64,000 nt of DNA from Isoetes taiwanensis (lineage: Eukaryota > Streptophyta > Lycopodiopsida > Isoetales > Isoetaceae): NCBI GenBank assembly GCA_021234155.1, contig JAJEKV010000061.1, positions 2,195,950 through 2,259,949 on the forward strand, in the 5' to 3' direction. Below the pieces are notes generated by a model. It was not told the DNA's origin, did not search any database, and worked only from the letters and a program-made list of their open reading frames with translations. Shown here in pieces: positions 12,338-23,174 of this stretch (position 1 is the first letter of the stretch; each line of letters starts with the position of its first letter). The position numbers and the translations under genes are program-made.

Positions 12338-12413
12338 AGTCGGGTGAGTCCGCGCGGAACGCGCCCGCGTCGGGGACGCAGAAGCCATTGGCGCGGTCTC
12401 ACCCGGTTGGCCC
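12338..12413. repeat. GC-rich hairpin, copy B
   Basis: It has the same outer arms as copy A (GGGTGAGTCCGCGCGG and GCGCGGTCTCACCCGG) and a diverged inner part. Keeping the arms while the loop changes suggests that the stem may matter. Confidence 0.8.
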
Positions 12414-12642
12414 AAATTTTTGCTTTTTTGATGATTTTTTTGCCAAAAGTTTGTTGTAGTCATGATTTCTAGGATATTTCTGAGAGTGCTATGAAGAATT
12501 CTACTACAATTAGGTTCTATTTCCTAATTTTCAAGCATACAACATTTTTTTCCTAATTACAGAGGGAAACACTTTTATATTAACAAGAAGCACAATTACA
12601 TGGCAATTTTACTTTTCTAACAAAATTTACAAAATTTGAGGC

Positions 12643-13765
12643 CTAGGGCCTCTCCCTGCGGATCCTCCGTGCTAAGTGAATGTCCTTTGGCATAAGGGTG
12701 ACTCTCTTAGCATGGATGGCACAGAGATTCCCTTCCTCAAAGAGCTGCACCAGCTCTGCTTCAGCAGCCTCTTGCAGGGCCCGGGACGTTAGAGGGGTGA
12801 TCCTATAATCGGTCCGGAACTCCTGCATGACTTCCCTAAGGAGACGCTCGAAGGGCGCCTTCCTTATGAGGAGATTTGTGCACATTTAGAAGTGCTTGAT
12901 CTCCCTAAACACCCGGGCGTACACACTGTTCGGCCCGTGGTGAACCCTTTTGGGTTTTTCCGGTCTAGGTGGGGGTGGCTTCGGCTGATTTTTCTTCGGC
13001 CTGCCGCCCTCCACGGCCCGCTGCACCTCTTGACGGCAATACCAATCGTTGTACCTCGTCCAACGACGGAGGTACTCCTTGTATGCCGCCATTTTTCGCT
13101 TGAATTCGCGATCCTGTCGGAGCGCGAATGCCCGCTCCCCTACCTTCTGCTTCTTCACCACTTTTGGTGGTTCTGGCCACTTAGGGTAGGGTGGCCTCAA
13201 GCGTCCGGGGTCCCCGTGCTTTGCTCCTCCTCCTCCTCGCCCGTCTCCCCCTTCCCGGCCTCCTCCTCTTCCACGAGGCTCTTCAATAACGGCGGTCCCA
13301 CTGGCCGTCGTTTTCTTCTCTTTGTCCTTCTTTCACGCGCTGAGCTCCAAACGCGCTCCCTCTTCTTCCTAGCAGCCTTCTCTTCCGGCCACTCCACAAC
13401 TTTTTCCTTGCCCTTCTTCTTAGGTGCTGAAGGGCCTGCCTCTTGAGTTTGGTGCTGCTGCTGCTGCCCACCATCCACCTGTTCTTCAACCTGTTCCTCG
13501 ACCTCGGTGTCCGGTCGAGGGCCCAAAGTGGCCGGGACTTCGCCCGGTTCTCACAGGTACCCGCCGATGAAGAGCTGCTGCTGGTGCTAGGTCGTCCTCT
13601 TGGCGTCATGATAGGTGTCGCCCGCTTCTTCTGGCGGAGGGAAGCTCCTCCTCTCGGCCGGTTGAAGGTGCTGGGGACCTTCTTGACATGCCGCATACTG
13701 CACTGCGCCATGGAGAGGTGGGCCTAGGGCCCGATCTTCACATAGGTTTGCTTGGTGCGTGCCAT
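12643..13765 (-). pseudogene. Histone H3-like protein encoded by the retrotransposon
   Basis: The ATG at 13,763-13,765 opens MARTKQTYVKIGP, identical to canonical H3 over its first seven residues, including Lys4. A TAG follows. The same frame continues (13,711-13,283) with a basic Ser-rich tail. The frame then shifts to 13,526-13,197 (Gln/Glu/Lys-rich), and again to 13,200-12,889 (Pro/Lys-rich). The end is a complete H3 histone fold: alphaN-like VYARVFREIKHF, alpha1 [15 protein letters not shown], alpha2 [18 protein letters not shown], then [16 protein letters not shown] and alpha3 [15 protein letters not shown] at 12,886-12,888 stands exactly where H3 has Gln (after REIRRY). The alpha1-alpha2 loop has H3 length, not the longer CENH3 loop, though KAPF and VTLM recall CENH3. 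The total would be about 370 residues against 136 for H3. It is the first ORF after the primer site, on the element's sense strand. The fold call is firm; the role is unknown. Confidence 0.88.
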
Positions 13766-14330
13766 GTCTTGTGGTTCAAGAAATGGGTGACGTAAGGCTG
13801 ATCAAGAGAGAGGTGAAGGTGAAGGGTTGGAGAGAGAGAATGAGGTGTCAGATATTTAAAAAGGAGGGTCCCTAGGAATATTCTCCCACCATAATTACCC
13901 CTATTTATTATAGCCTCCCTTATTAATTACACCATATTTAGTAATTATTTAATTATTAATGTATATATTAACTTTGTATTAATTTTGTATTTTACTTTAA
14001 ATTTTCGAATTTCCTAATGGTTTGATGTGTTAATTATGGATTCGCGCCATTTTTCACTCGGGTCTCCGATTGGCATGATTCTTCGACCCATTTTATGTGA
14101 AATTTGATGCAGATACATAATTTCCACACCAATTTACTAGAAGATGAATTTGACTTATTCATTTCTTCGTCTAACACTTAAGCTAATTCCGGACCCACTA
14201 CCTAAGAGAAAAAATTTTTCCCTTATTTTCGAGGTTCGATGGTGGAAATTTTTATTTCACACCCCTATAAGCTTGTTAGACTACTTTCAAGGTTATGGTC
14301 AGTGCTAGTTCCTGGTCAACCAAGAACATC
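13766..14330 (-). promoter_or_regulatory. 5' leader of the retrotransposon RNA
   Basis: This AT-rich, non-coding sequence lies between the primer-binding site and the H3-like start codon. By position it should hold the packaging signal and the leader of the first ORF. No specific motif was recognised. Confidence 0.45.
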
Positions 14331-14342
14331 GCTCTGATACCA
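14331..14342 (-). other. Primer-binding site, initiator tRNA-Met type
   Basis: The minus strand reads TGGTATCAGAGC one base inside the 5' LTR. This is the standard plant primer site complementary to the 3' end of initiator tRNA-Met. Confidence 0.95.
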
Positions 14343-14343
14343 T

Positions 14344-15982
14344 TGTGACGCTCCCTGCTAAACATACGGCACCCGGCCGTACACTCGGCAGGAAATCCCC
14401 CATCCGGCTCAACAACCGCACAGGCCCTTCGTCTACCCCGCACCTAAGGTGATCTTAGCGCGGGGAGGGGACACGAAGGTGTCTTGCGCGCCCTTCCCCT
14501 ATGGGCTCCTATAACAGCGGAAGCGATAAACATGTCAGAACTAGCATCAACGGTACAAATACTACCTCGAAGGGTAGTCCATCACATATCCAAAGGTGCA
14601 AAGAACATAGCCGCATACCATAAAACGTGAGAGCTCCTACCCGTGGATCCGACACATAAGGAAGTCGACCGACTGGATAGGCCTCAAGATAGAGCAGACC
14701 GAGTCATAACAATGGCGGGGCTGGCATAAGACAATGGCTAGGGTTGACCACTCCATCCGCCCCTCCTGTGCATACTTTGCAGATGGGCTAGATCAGGCTC
14801 TGGCATGACTCTAACCTTCCGGATACGCAATCCCATGGCATCACCCATCGGGACTACTCCAGGTTGCATCTCCCTGGTCCGTCGAGGTAGGAAGGGTTGC
14901 ATCTCCCCTTCCCGGGGTCTAGAGGCTCCACGGGCGGCTAGAGAATCGTGACGACACACGATTCGTACCCGACTGAACCCCCCAAAACAAGAGCCAAGCT
15001 GACACTTGCAACTCTTGAGAGGCAGGGCAACACCTTCGCCCCAGGAGGTGTCGGACCCATGCCCGGCCCACACGAAGTGACCGGCCATAAGCCTAGCCCA
15101 CTATGGGATCCCCCGTAGCCCCCACTCGGCAGGGATCCTCCCTCCACATTGCCTCTAGCCCCGTTGTGTAGTGCTGAGTCACATCATAGCCTCCATAGCC
15201 TGGTGGGTTCCTATGCACAGGCCGCAATCTACTAGGAACTAAGGGATCTATACTAGGAGCATACTACATATGGCCCTAGGTCTCTACCCCCCTTCCCAAC
15301 ACAAGAGGGACAAACATGATCAACCATCATCCCATAATCATCATGAACAATATCATATGAACATCTTAACCTAATCATACATATCTAACTATTAGTTAGG
15401 GTTCATTGATTAGGGTTCAAGATGTTCAACAAAGGATCTAGGGTGGCTCTACTCTAGCTACGAAATACTAACCCATCTGGAGTGCTAACTCCCAGATGAA
15501 CCAACATGGACTCTACTCAACCTACCTCCTCCAGAAGCGCTTCCTCCCATCCCTAGCGTCTCCATGCTCCTTGACGTGGCTCGAAGACTTGCTCCCTCTA
15601 CGATCATACACACCTTCTAGGGCTGCTGCTCCAGGCTAGGCTACGACGAACGATGCTCGAAACGGAGTTTCGGGCGCGTGGATGAGGGTTTAGGTGCTAG
15701 GTCAGGGAAAAAGGGTCTAGGGTTAGGGTTAGAGCTAATATAGGTGTGGGTCCACATGGGATGCCACGTGGCACCACTAGGATGAGGCCGTGTGGCGGTT
15801 GCCCAATAGGATAAGGCCATGTGGAAATGGGTCTTATCCTAAGGTTATCTAAGTTAAACAATTAACTTAGATGTGCATCCCTTGCCACTTTCCAATGCAT
15901 ACAAGGCTACTCAGGTAGACTTGTATGGTGACGGGTCCAGGAATATACGTATATATAGCGTATATTCCCCTGGAACGTCACA
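14344..15982 (-). repeat. 5' LTR of the Ty3/gypsy element
   Basis: The 1,639-bp copy is bounded by TGTGACG and CGTCACA, with the primer site directly inside it and AATTA directly outside. By family rule it holds the element promoter on the minus strand. The U3 tip carries the palindrome GGAATATACG...CGTATATTCC at about 15,939-15,968, which includes TATATATA; whether that acts as a TATA box is not shown. Confidence 0.95.
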
Positions 15983-16684
15983 AATTACAATGCCGTATAT
16001 TTACTGTCGGTTACTACTGCCATCGTCTCATATGCCTGGTCAGGTGAATATGCTGATTAGAAGGCATGATTTAGATAAGGATAAATGTAAGCAATATTTC
16101 AACTATGAGAGAAATATCCAAGAAATAGCATTCACATCTCCAACTTTCTCTTGAGATGCAATTATATACATGCATAGAAGATCATGCAAAGAAAATCTTC
16201 AGATCTGTAGCAAGTTCAAAGAAATTCTGCCTACGATATGCAAACACATGTAAAATTACGAAGTTTCCAATGTTGATAGTGATCTGCATGCACTCATAAA
16301 GGCATAACCTTGTGACAGTCATATAGAGCTGCAGAGATTCTTTAAATGTCCCATGTTGGCATGCACAACAGGGAATAAGATGAGATGTAAGAGGTGCAAT
16401 TCCTTTGGCAAATCACCATTCAACGTAATTCTTGCCATAATCAGCGTCAGAGACTTATGCTCATGGATAAGCCGTGAACATAAGTTTGCTCGCAATTGAT
16501 GAGAATAAGGAAAGAAGATAACCTAGAAAAGAGCTTAGCAACATTTTTGCAGATCGTTTTCATTGCAATTACAATGCCGTATATTTACTGCCGATTACTA
16601 CTCTATCATCTCATTTGCCTGGTCAGGTGAATATGCTGATTAGAAAGCATGATTTAGATAAGGATAAATGTAAGCAATATTTCA
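15983..16684. repeat. Right flank plus contiguous paralogue of the insertion site
   Basis: 15,983-16,110 continues the interrupted locus. 16,341-16,684 is a second, uninterrupted copy that joins the left-flank homologue to the right-flank homologue through a single AATTA at about 16,566-16,570. It shows that AATTA is the target duplication. The locus was therefore duplicated in tandem before the retrotransposon entered one copy. Confidence 0.85.
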
Positions 16685-17155
16685 ATTCCGTTAAATTCCC
16701 CTAGATTTCAAAAAAATTACCCCAAGATTCCTCTAGATTCTCTAAGATCCTATGAAGATTCTCCTAGATTCTTCTAGATTCTCTAAGATACTATCAAGAT
16801 TACTTCAAATTCTCAAAGATTTTAGCAATATTCCCCTAGATTTTCAAAGAATCGCTTGAGATTCCTCTAGATTATCTTGAGATTCCTCTAGTTCCCATAG
16901 ATTCTATGAAGATTCCCCTAGACCCCAAGATTCCTTCAAGTTTCCTCTAGGATCTTAAAGATTTTATCAAGATTCCTTTATATTCCCTTACATTCTCAAA
17001 GATGCTCTGTTGAGATTCCCATAGATTCTCTAAGATTCTCATGATATCCCTCTGGATTCTCTAAGATCCTGTAAAGATTCTTCTAGATTCCCTCAACTTA
17101 CTATAGATTCCTTGAAGCTCGAAGATTCCTAGAAGATTCTTAGTATTCGATCATG
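16685..17155. repeat. Degenerate GATTC-rich tandem repeat
   Basis: Phrases such as AAGATTCCTCTAGATTC recur with variable spacing (units of about 10-12 bp combined into about 25-35 bp). No ORF or RNA gene is apparent. It borders the 5' side of the LINE. Confidence 0.7.
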
Positions 17156-17400
17156 TTGGCTTCAACTGCGAGAAAATAGTGCCAAAGCACCACTCATTGG
17201 AAAGTTCCCGACGAGAGCAATTCAAGGGCATGGGCCCGACCTTCATCCGACCCCTCTACTGCAAGCTACGTGCCTTTGAAGGCGGAAGCTTCCTAGAATG
17301 TCCACTCATAAATGTTTTGCCACCTCACTACTTTTTTTATTAATGAGGGTGCCACCTCACCTCCCAGGGGCCGCCACGCAAACGGTCCCGATCAGCCATC
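17156..17400 (+). other. Probable 5' untranslated region of the LINE
   Basis: Moderately GC-rich sequence directly before the LINE ORF1 start at 17,401. No separate feature is visible. The exact 5' end and target duplication of the LINE are not identifiable. Confidence 0.3.
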
Positions 17401-18733
17401 ATGGATAGGGGAGAGTCATCCTCCATGAAGAAGGAGGCTCGGGCTAAGGCTAAGGCTCCCTCAGCGCAGCCAGCCCGGCCGGAAGGGATTGATTGCTCAG
17501 AGCACACAGGAACTCCTGCCTCGGCAGAGAATTGGAGCCATGTCAAAGCGGGCATGAAGGCTAACAGTGCCCGCATTGAGGCTAACAGTGCCCGCCTAGC
17601 TGGCATGGCAGTGGAGATGGAGTCCTCGGCACCCCATGTGCTCTGAAGGCAATTGGGGGTCGAGAAGAACCGCATCACAGGCCTGGAGACCCGCACACAG
17701 CACATAGAAGATGGCCTTGGCCTGGCACACTTCGAACGGCAACAGGCCAGGAGCTCGCTGACATGCGGGCCCGCCTAGACTCTGTGTTCATCACTCTGGA
17801 CACCATGACACAGGAGAGGGAGCGGGCAATGCACAAGACCATGGTCACCGTGTCTCGGCTTCAGTCAGAGGTTGAGGAAGCCACCACCATGGCATCGGGG
17901 GCGCTTGGGCGCTCTTGCGCATAGCGGCCGGACACATTCTTGTAGGTACGACGGGCAAAGAAGCCCGGCTCTGGACACCCGTGTACTGGGGCTCGAGCAC
18001 GCCCTCGCTACTCAGAGCAGCTCCAGGGGTTGCGGGCAGCCATCCATAGACAGGGCCAGGGTCTCCCTACCGAGGTTCATAGTCACCGCAATGCCAGTGC
18101 GATGCGAGATGGCCAAGCGCGAGGCCCCCGCAAGAGCTGTGCTCCCGACTTCACTGGGGGCCAGGGCGTGGCTCGGACCCGCTACCCCGCAACCCCCAAA
18201 GATGCCACGGCCACTGCGCCCGGCCCGCCGGGGACCCGCGACCGCTGCCCGCGATTCAAGCCACCCCACGCCATCCCAGCCACCACCATCACCACCCCAG
18301 CACAGGCCCCGGCCCTCGCCCACCTTTGACCCGCAGGCCGAAGAACTCCAGAAGAGGAGGGGGAGAGTCTCGCCCACAACATCCGAACACACATTCTCGA
18401 TCGGATGACATTCTGCAGGCGGTTTACATTTCGAAAGCTACGCCATGGGGCTCGGTGCGGGATGTGTAACCGCATTGTCATATTCGCGGTTCGCGGATGC
18501 CGCAGTCGCGTGATGCCATATTGCGCCAGGGCAAGATGCTAAAGGGGACGTCCCTGTACGTGGACCGGGACCTCACACTCGCACAACAGGAGGCACGCAG
18601 ACAGGAGCTTGTCAGGGTCAGAGGCATCCGCCACCAAGTGGGTGCCGCGAGGGTTGGTTCCGAGGGCAGGATGCACATTTTCCGCCAGGCCTGCTCGCTG
18701 CTGCGGACCCCGTTGCCCCAACCGCTGCGGTGA
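17401..18733 (+). pseudogene. LINE ORF1 (RNA-binding protein), frameshifted
   Basis: The start MDRGESSSMKKEARAKAK is basic. A coiled coil follows in shifted frames (EKNRITGLETRTQHIEDG; LDSVFITLDTMTQERERA), then a Pro-rich linker. At 18,497-18,733 is RQGKMLKGTSLYVDRDLT continuing LAQQEARRQEL, the hallmark of the RNA-binding C-terminal domain of L1-type ORF1 proteins. It is followed at about 190 bp by ORF2. At least three frame breaks and one stop (TGA near 17,644) are present. The product would coat LINE RNA. Confidence 0.75.
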
Positions 18734-18924
18734 GCGTGGCCCCTACCCACGCTTCTCCTACCACGGACCCCCTTCTCCTGCTCCTACTCCCGCTCCCTCC
18801 GACCCCACGCCCTCTTCACCACATCTTTGCCTCCGCCTCCATCTACTTCTCACTTCAAATTTCCTTCCCGTCCTCCCCTCAAGACTTCAGTTGCGCATAC
18901 CACCTGCTGGCCGACAAATAGGAA

Positions 18925-19559
18925 TTGTGCCTCTGGGTGGTCTCATGGAATTGTCGAGGCTTCCCTTGGCGAAGGGGGACAGGTCTCAACTTCGTGGCAG
19001 CTGATATGGATCTCATCTTTCTCATGGAGACATCGAGCATCTTTGGCCGCGAGGCTACGATCTGCGGGTTACCAACATTTCTCGGTCTTCAATACATGCA
19101 GACGGAGGGGTCATGGTGGGGTTGCTTGCTACTACCGGACAACCTTGGCACATTCGGTTACCCTCCAGAAGACAGACAGATACAACCGGTACTTGTGGGT
19201 TCATGTGCATAATATCAGTGGCAACCCTCTTTTTCTGGCCGCCTGTTATTTCCCTCACACAGAGAGCACCTTCTATCGCAGCCACTCCGATGCGGATAGG
19301 ATGGACCCTTATGTCGATCTATATGATGACATATAGTAGCACAAGCAGTTGGGTAGAGTCGTCCTCCTTGGGGATTTCAATGCACGGACAGGAGTAGAGC
19401 AGCCCATGAGACTTGACCCCCTTGCTGACGATGTCTTGCAGCTACGTCCCACAGAGGCAACCTGGCCACGAGGATCAGATGACAGCCAGGTCACTCGCTT
19501 TGGCAGACAGTTGCTCCTGCTATGTGGTATTTTTGACTTGATAATTTGCAACACACTGA
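18925..19559 (+). pseudogene. LINE ORF2, N-terminal AP-type endonuclease
   Basis: The start reads VVSWNCRGF and DLIFLMETSS, matching the two first endonuclease boxes (Asn and Glu). Further on are AACYFPHTEST and, in another frame, VVLLGDFNAR, the GDFNA catalytic box, then GIFDLIICNTL. The reading is cut at 19,559 by the 15.5-kb terminal-inverted-repeat element and resumes at 35,111. The enzyme would nick target DNA for target-primed reverse transcription. Confidence 0.8.
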
Positions 19560-19582
19560 CCCCGATTTTTGGTCCACAGTTG
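19560..19582 (+). repeat. Left terminal inverted repeat
   Basis: Its complement lies at 35,085-35,107; 21 of 23 positions match. It begins with CCCC and contains GGTCCAC. The first bases outside are the TGA duplication. Confidence 0.85.
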
Positions 19583-20400
19583 TTTTTTACCTGTACGGAA
19601 GTGTTGTTTTATGCCAAAAACAACACCAAAATGGCCCCAAAAGTCCACGTGGCCCGTTTATCCGGATTTGCACAAAGAGACAGTGGTTTTCTGGCAAAAA
19701 ATTCCACGATGGTTTTTCTGGCACTTTTTGTTTTTTTGTCAATGTGTCCTTTTTTTTTTCAGTGTTGTTTTTACCGAACTTTTTCGACGTGTGGTTTTTT
19801 TTCTTGACTGTTGTTTTTTTAAGGAGCCACGTGTTGTTTTTCCTTAAAATAAGACACGTATATTTAAATATTGCTATACGTGAAAGACTAACTTACAACA
19901 ATGGTTTTTTAAAAAAAGCACATGTTATTTATAAGAGAACGACACGTGTTATTGAAATTTATCTATTATTTTTAGTGCTATTAAGTATTGTTGTTCTAAA
20001 ATAAGAACATGTAAAAAAGCATTATATCTAAAATAAGGACATGTAAAAGAGCATTATAATAACATATAGGAAAAACAAGGTGTTGTTTTTAATTGCCTTT
20101 TAGCGAATGAAATATTGACACGTGGCATACTTTTTAAATAAAAAAAATATTTTAACTAATCAAATATCGACACGTGGCATACTTTTTAAACACGTAACCA
20201 ATGACATATAACATCGGGCATGCTTTTTAAATAAAAAGCGTTATTTTAACTAATAAAAAAAGCATTATTTTAGCCAATGAAATATGTACGTGTGGCTTTA
20301 AAAAAAAACATTATTTATTTTAACTATAATATTGACACGTGGCTACATAAATTAAAAACTTCATAAATCGTGCTCTTGATTCATCTTATTTATTTCTAAA
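19583..20400. repeat. Left subterminal repeat region
   Basis: First come T-rich repeats with GTTGTTTT (19,583-19,840). Then follow several copies of a phrase with ACACGTGGC and CATACTTTTTAAA (about 20,105-20,345), separated by AT-rich TTATTTTAACTAA stretches. CACGTG palindromes recur. Dense subterminal repeats of this kind bind transposase in CACTA-type elements (established for that family; inference here). Confidence 0.65.
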
Positions 20401-20402
20401 AA

Positions 20403-20440
20403 GCCTTTCGGGAATCGAACCCAAACAATTCCACAAAGGC
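20403..20440 (-). other. Half-tRNA-like motif (acceptor stem plus T arm)
   Basis: On the minus strand a 38-nt unit starts GCCTTTG and ends GAAAGGC, giving a 6-bp acceptor-like stem. In between is GGTTCGATTCC, an exact RNA polymerase III B-box/T-arm sequence. A T-run follows. D and anticodon arms are absent, so it is not a functional tRNA. It may be a tRNA-derived remnant. Confidence 0.4.
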
Positions 20441-22591
20441 ATAATAATTTGAAATTGCAATCAAATTCAACCTCACATTTTATTTAAGCAAACTGGTTTA
20501 CATTTGCTTTAGTTTTGTTTCACTTGAGTTGAGCAAACTAGTTCATGTTTTCTTTAGCTTTTTTTTTCCAGATAAATGTGCTTCATTTCTAAGATAAGAA
20601 ATTTCACTGCATTCAAAAAAAGCCTGCTGAGTTTTCTTAGTAAAATTCAAAAATAATCACTTTCATAACCCATAAACAATAAGGCAGTCTGATCTCTTTG
20701 CCGGATCTTGGTTGAGACAGAAATAAGAAAAGCATATGCGATGTTTATCTCCAAGGCCGGCTTCAAACTCTGCTGCACCAGCATCAACTCCTTCCCCAAT
20801 TAATGAAGATACTTAAAGCGCAAAAAAATGCCAAAAATTACACATCCTTCTAAAGGAGCTCTCTGCAAAATAGATAAGGTAATCAGAAAGAATTGAACTC
20901 CGAAGGGAAAAAACTAGCAAAAGGCACACCAGAAGGCTTTGGCAAGGTTAAACTTGTTAGATTGCGCAGTGTTATTAGAGACTTGCTTGTTAGATACTAA
21001 GCTTGTGTTATGTAATTTCACATTTGTAGTAATTTATTCGATTTGAAGATTAATTCTGTATAGGGTGTTCTTTTTCCCTTTGTATTTCATTTGAGGAAGC
21101 TTGGCTTTGCTCAATGTGTCTTATTTTATTTTGAATACAGAGCTTATTACAAGTTGGAAAAGCGTGATTAGGCATAGGTAGGTGGCAATGCTTGATTGGA
21201 GATGGCTATTGCATTTGAATGGAACTTTCTCTTTTCTTCTTCCATGAAATGTATAGTAATGATATGAAAAAGGTTCATCTATGTGCCAATTAAATTGCGG
21301 CGGTTTGGCAAGATCTTTTTGTAAGAAAATGGCTAGGTATTTATCTAATCAAGATTGAAAGTGGATCTTATTATGATCCAATAGTTCTTTGTTTTATTTT
21401 GCATTCTGTAGTTTGACCTTCCTTGATATTGTTATGCTTTGATTTTGATTGTTGTCACTTGAAATTCAAATTCAAAGTTGTTTTTAAATGAAGCAATGAA
21501 GTTATGCAAAACTTAATGATTATTCAAAAGGACTTAATGATGGAAATTTGCGTCTACTCTGATGTTGGACGCCTGAAAGTACATAATACATGTTGTGTTT
21601 TATGCCATGTCTTTAACAATACATATACTTTCGTGCAAAAGAAATTGCATTTGTGCATATAACATGTACAAATTTGGAAATGCTCGTCTTATGGTCCAAA
21701 GTTAAATTTATCTTCATAAAGATGTTGCATACAGAATCAACCAAGTTACCTGTGCAGTTCGAAGCTCACAGGAAGAAGGGAATTAATTTGAGGCATTTAA
21801 AGCTTCAACCAATCGTGTCCCGATATGGAACCATATCTCATCCAGTTTGTTCTAGTCGCCTTTTGCCTCCTTTCTTTGCCTCGGCAGATGTTTCTGCTAA
21901 TGGCATGGACAGTACCAGTTCACTTAAAGGAGCAAGCATTTCCCTTCTTACAGCTGTCATACTCCTCCAACAGATTGCATGCCTTCCCACGGTCATACTC
22001 CTCCAACAGATTGCATGCCTTCCCACTGCTATTCCTGTTGCGCTATACAGAAGGAGTTCTATGTCCTAGTAAGTGGCAAATTTACAACCAATGCTTTCCC
22101 AAGAAATTTAACATTTGTGTCATGAGCATAGGATTATCCCTTTCCGAAGTCCGTATCTCCAAGGGCACATGGTGATTTCTCCAAACAGTTTCTTCATTGC
22201 GATGAAGCATGAGATTCTGGTTTGTGTTTTCTGCACAAAGTGGTGCAACAGACAGAATTGATATTGCTTACTTACTTATCAGCCAAAGTACTGACTTCAG
22301 TTCTAGCGATCTGAACAATGAGCCATCTGTGGACGGTCACACTGCTATTGTTCAAGCTGCCCTGTCTGTCCCTTAACTTTGACAACCAAACTGTAGATGG
22401 TTAGCAGTCAACCTACAGTTGCATGTTTCTCATGCTTTAAAGCAGTTACTGTACCTGCCCTCTAGGACCTATTTTATAGGTTTGAATATGCTGCTCCAGG
22501 CCAAAGAGATCTAAAAACATATGCACATTGCCAGCTCAACAGTAATGTCCAGGCAAAAGAGATGCAGTACATGTAACTAGCTAGAGATGTT
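20441..22591. other. Interior of the TIR element; no firm gene
   Basis: Mostly AT-rich. An open frame at 21,653-22,069 (+) contains a 36-bp exact tandem duplication (units at 21,956 and 21,992), seen in the protein as a repeated LLQQIACLPT. I do not recognise the frame and consider it doubtful. Nothing else is supported. Confidence 0.4.
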
Positions 22592-22818
22592 TCAGTTAGG
22601 CAGTCTTTTTATGGAAAGTTTTTCTTGTTGCAATTTCGTTATCTTTGTTTCAATGCGGATAATTTCTGCTTCCTGGACATGTCTCAAAGTTTGATCATAG
22701 ATTTCAATAGATCCTAATAAAACTTATTACATAAATTTTATTAGAGCCTATCATGAAGAGATATGTTAGGGAGACAAAGTATGAAGATCCAAACGAGAAG
22801 AACAACTTAGAAATGTGA

Positions 22819-22899
22819 CCATAAAGGCCTTCCTGGAATTTGCTCTAGAATCAATAATGTATCCATAAAGGCCTTCCTGGAATTTGCTCTAGAATCAAT
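22819..22899. repeat. 44-bp-period tandem duplication
   Basis: Two 37-bp copies of CCATAAAGGCCTTCCTGG... start at 22,819 and 22,863. They lie in the intron between exons 3 and 4 of the DUF4200 fragment. Confidence 0.85.
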
Positions 22900-23174
22900 A
22901 TGAATTGTAAAGTGTTAAAATAATGAAATAACCTTTTCCAATCGAATTTTCATCTCATTCACTGCTTTCTTCTCAGCACGTATTCTCTTTACATTATTTT
23001 CCTGATCAAATGTTGGTTGTCAAAACATCATTCCTCTGGCCTTGACCATATTTATTATTACTGGAACAAAATTGCTATCTGAATAACAGTTTTAAAGTTC
23101 ATAGCAAGGCTCTGTACAAAAATCATGGAAAAGAGCCACCTACAGCATAGCCATTCTACAATCACGTCTAGGTT

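Larger units (their letters stand above)
2759..15982 (-). mobile_element. Ty3/gypsy chromovirus-type LTR retrotransposon, 13.2 kb, with extra ORFs
   Basis: This is a structurally complete element read on the minus strand: 5' LTR 14,344-15,982, primer-binding site 14,331-14,342, extra ORFs 13,765-10,309, gag about 10,049-8,750, protease, RT, RNase H, integrase and chromodomain 8,666-5,340, polypurine tract 4,406-4,419, 3' LTR 2,759-4,405. A 5-bp direct duplication, AATTA, flanks it at 2,754-2,758 and 15,983-15,987. LTR tips are TGTGACG...CGTCACA. The domain order PR-RT-RH-IN and the chromodomain place it in the chromoviruses (established family knowledge). Unusual points are its length, about 4 kb of coding-like sequence upstream of gag, and the histone H3-like ORF there. 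Nearly identical LTRs suggest recent insertion, yet several ORFs are frameshifted. Confidence 0.95.

Noticed and set aside
12643-12885. Centromeric H3 (CENH3) identity for the histone fold
   Set aside because: KAPF and VTLM recall CENH3, but the loop between alpha1 and alpha2 has canonical H3 length and the tail starts MARTKQT; left as H3-like.
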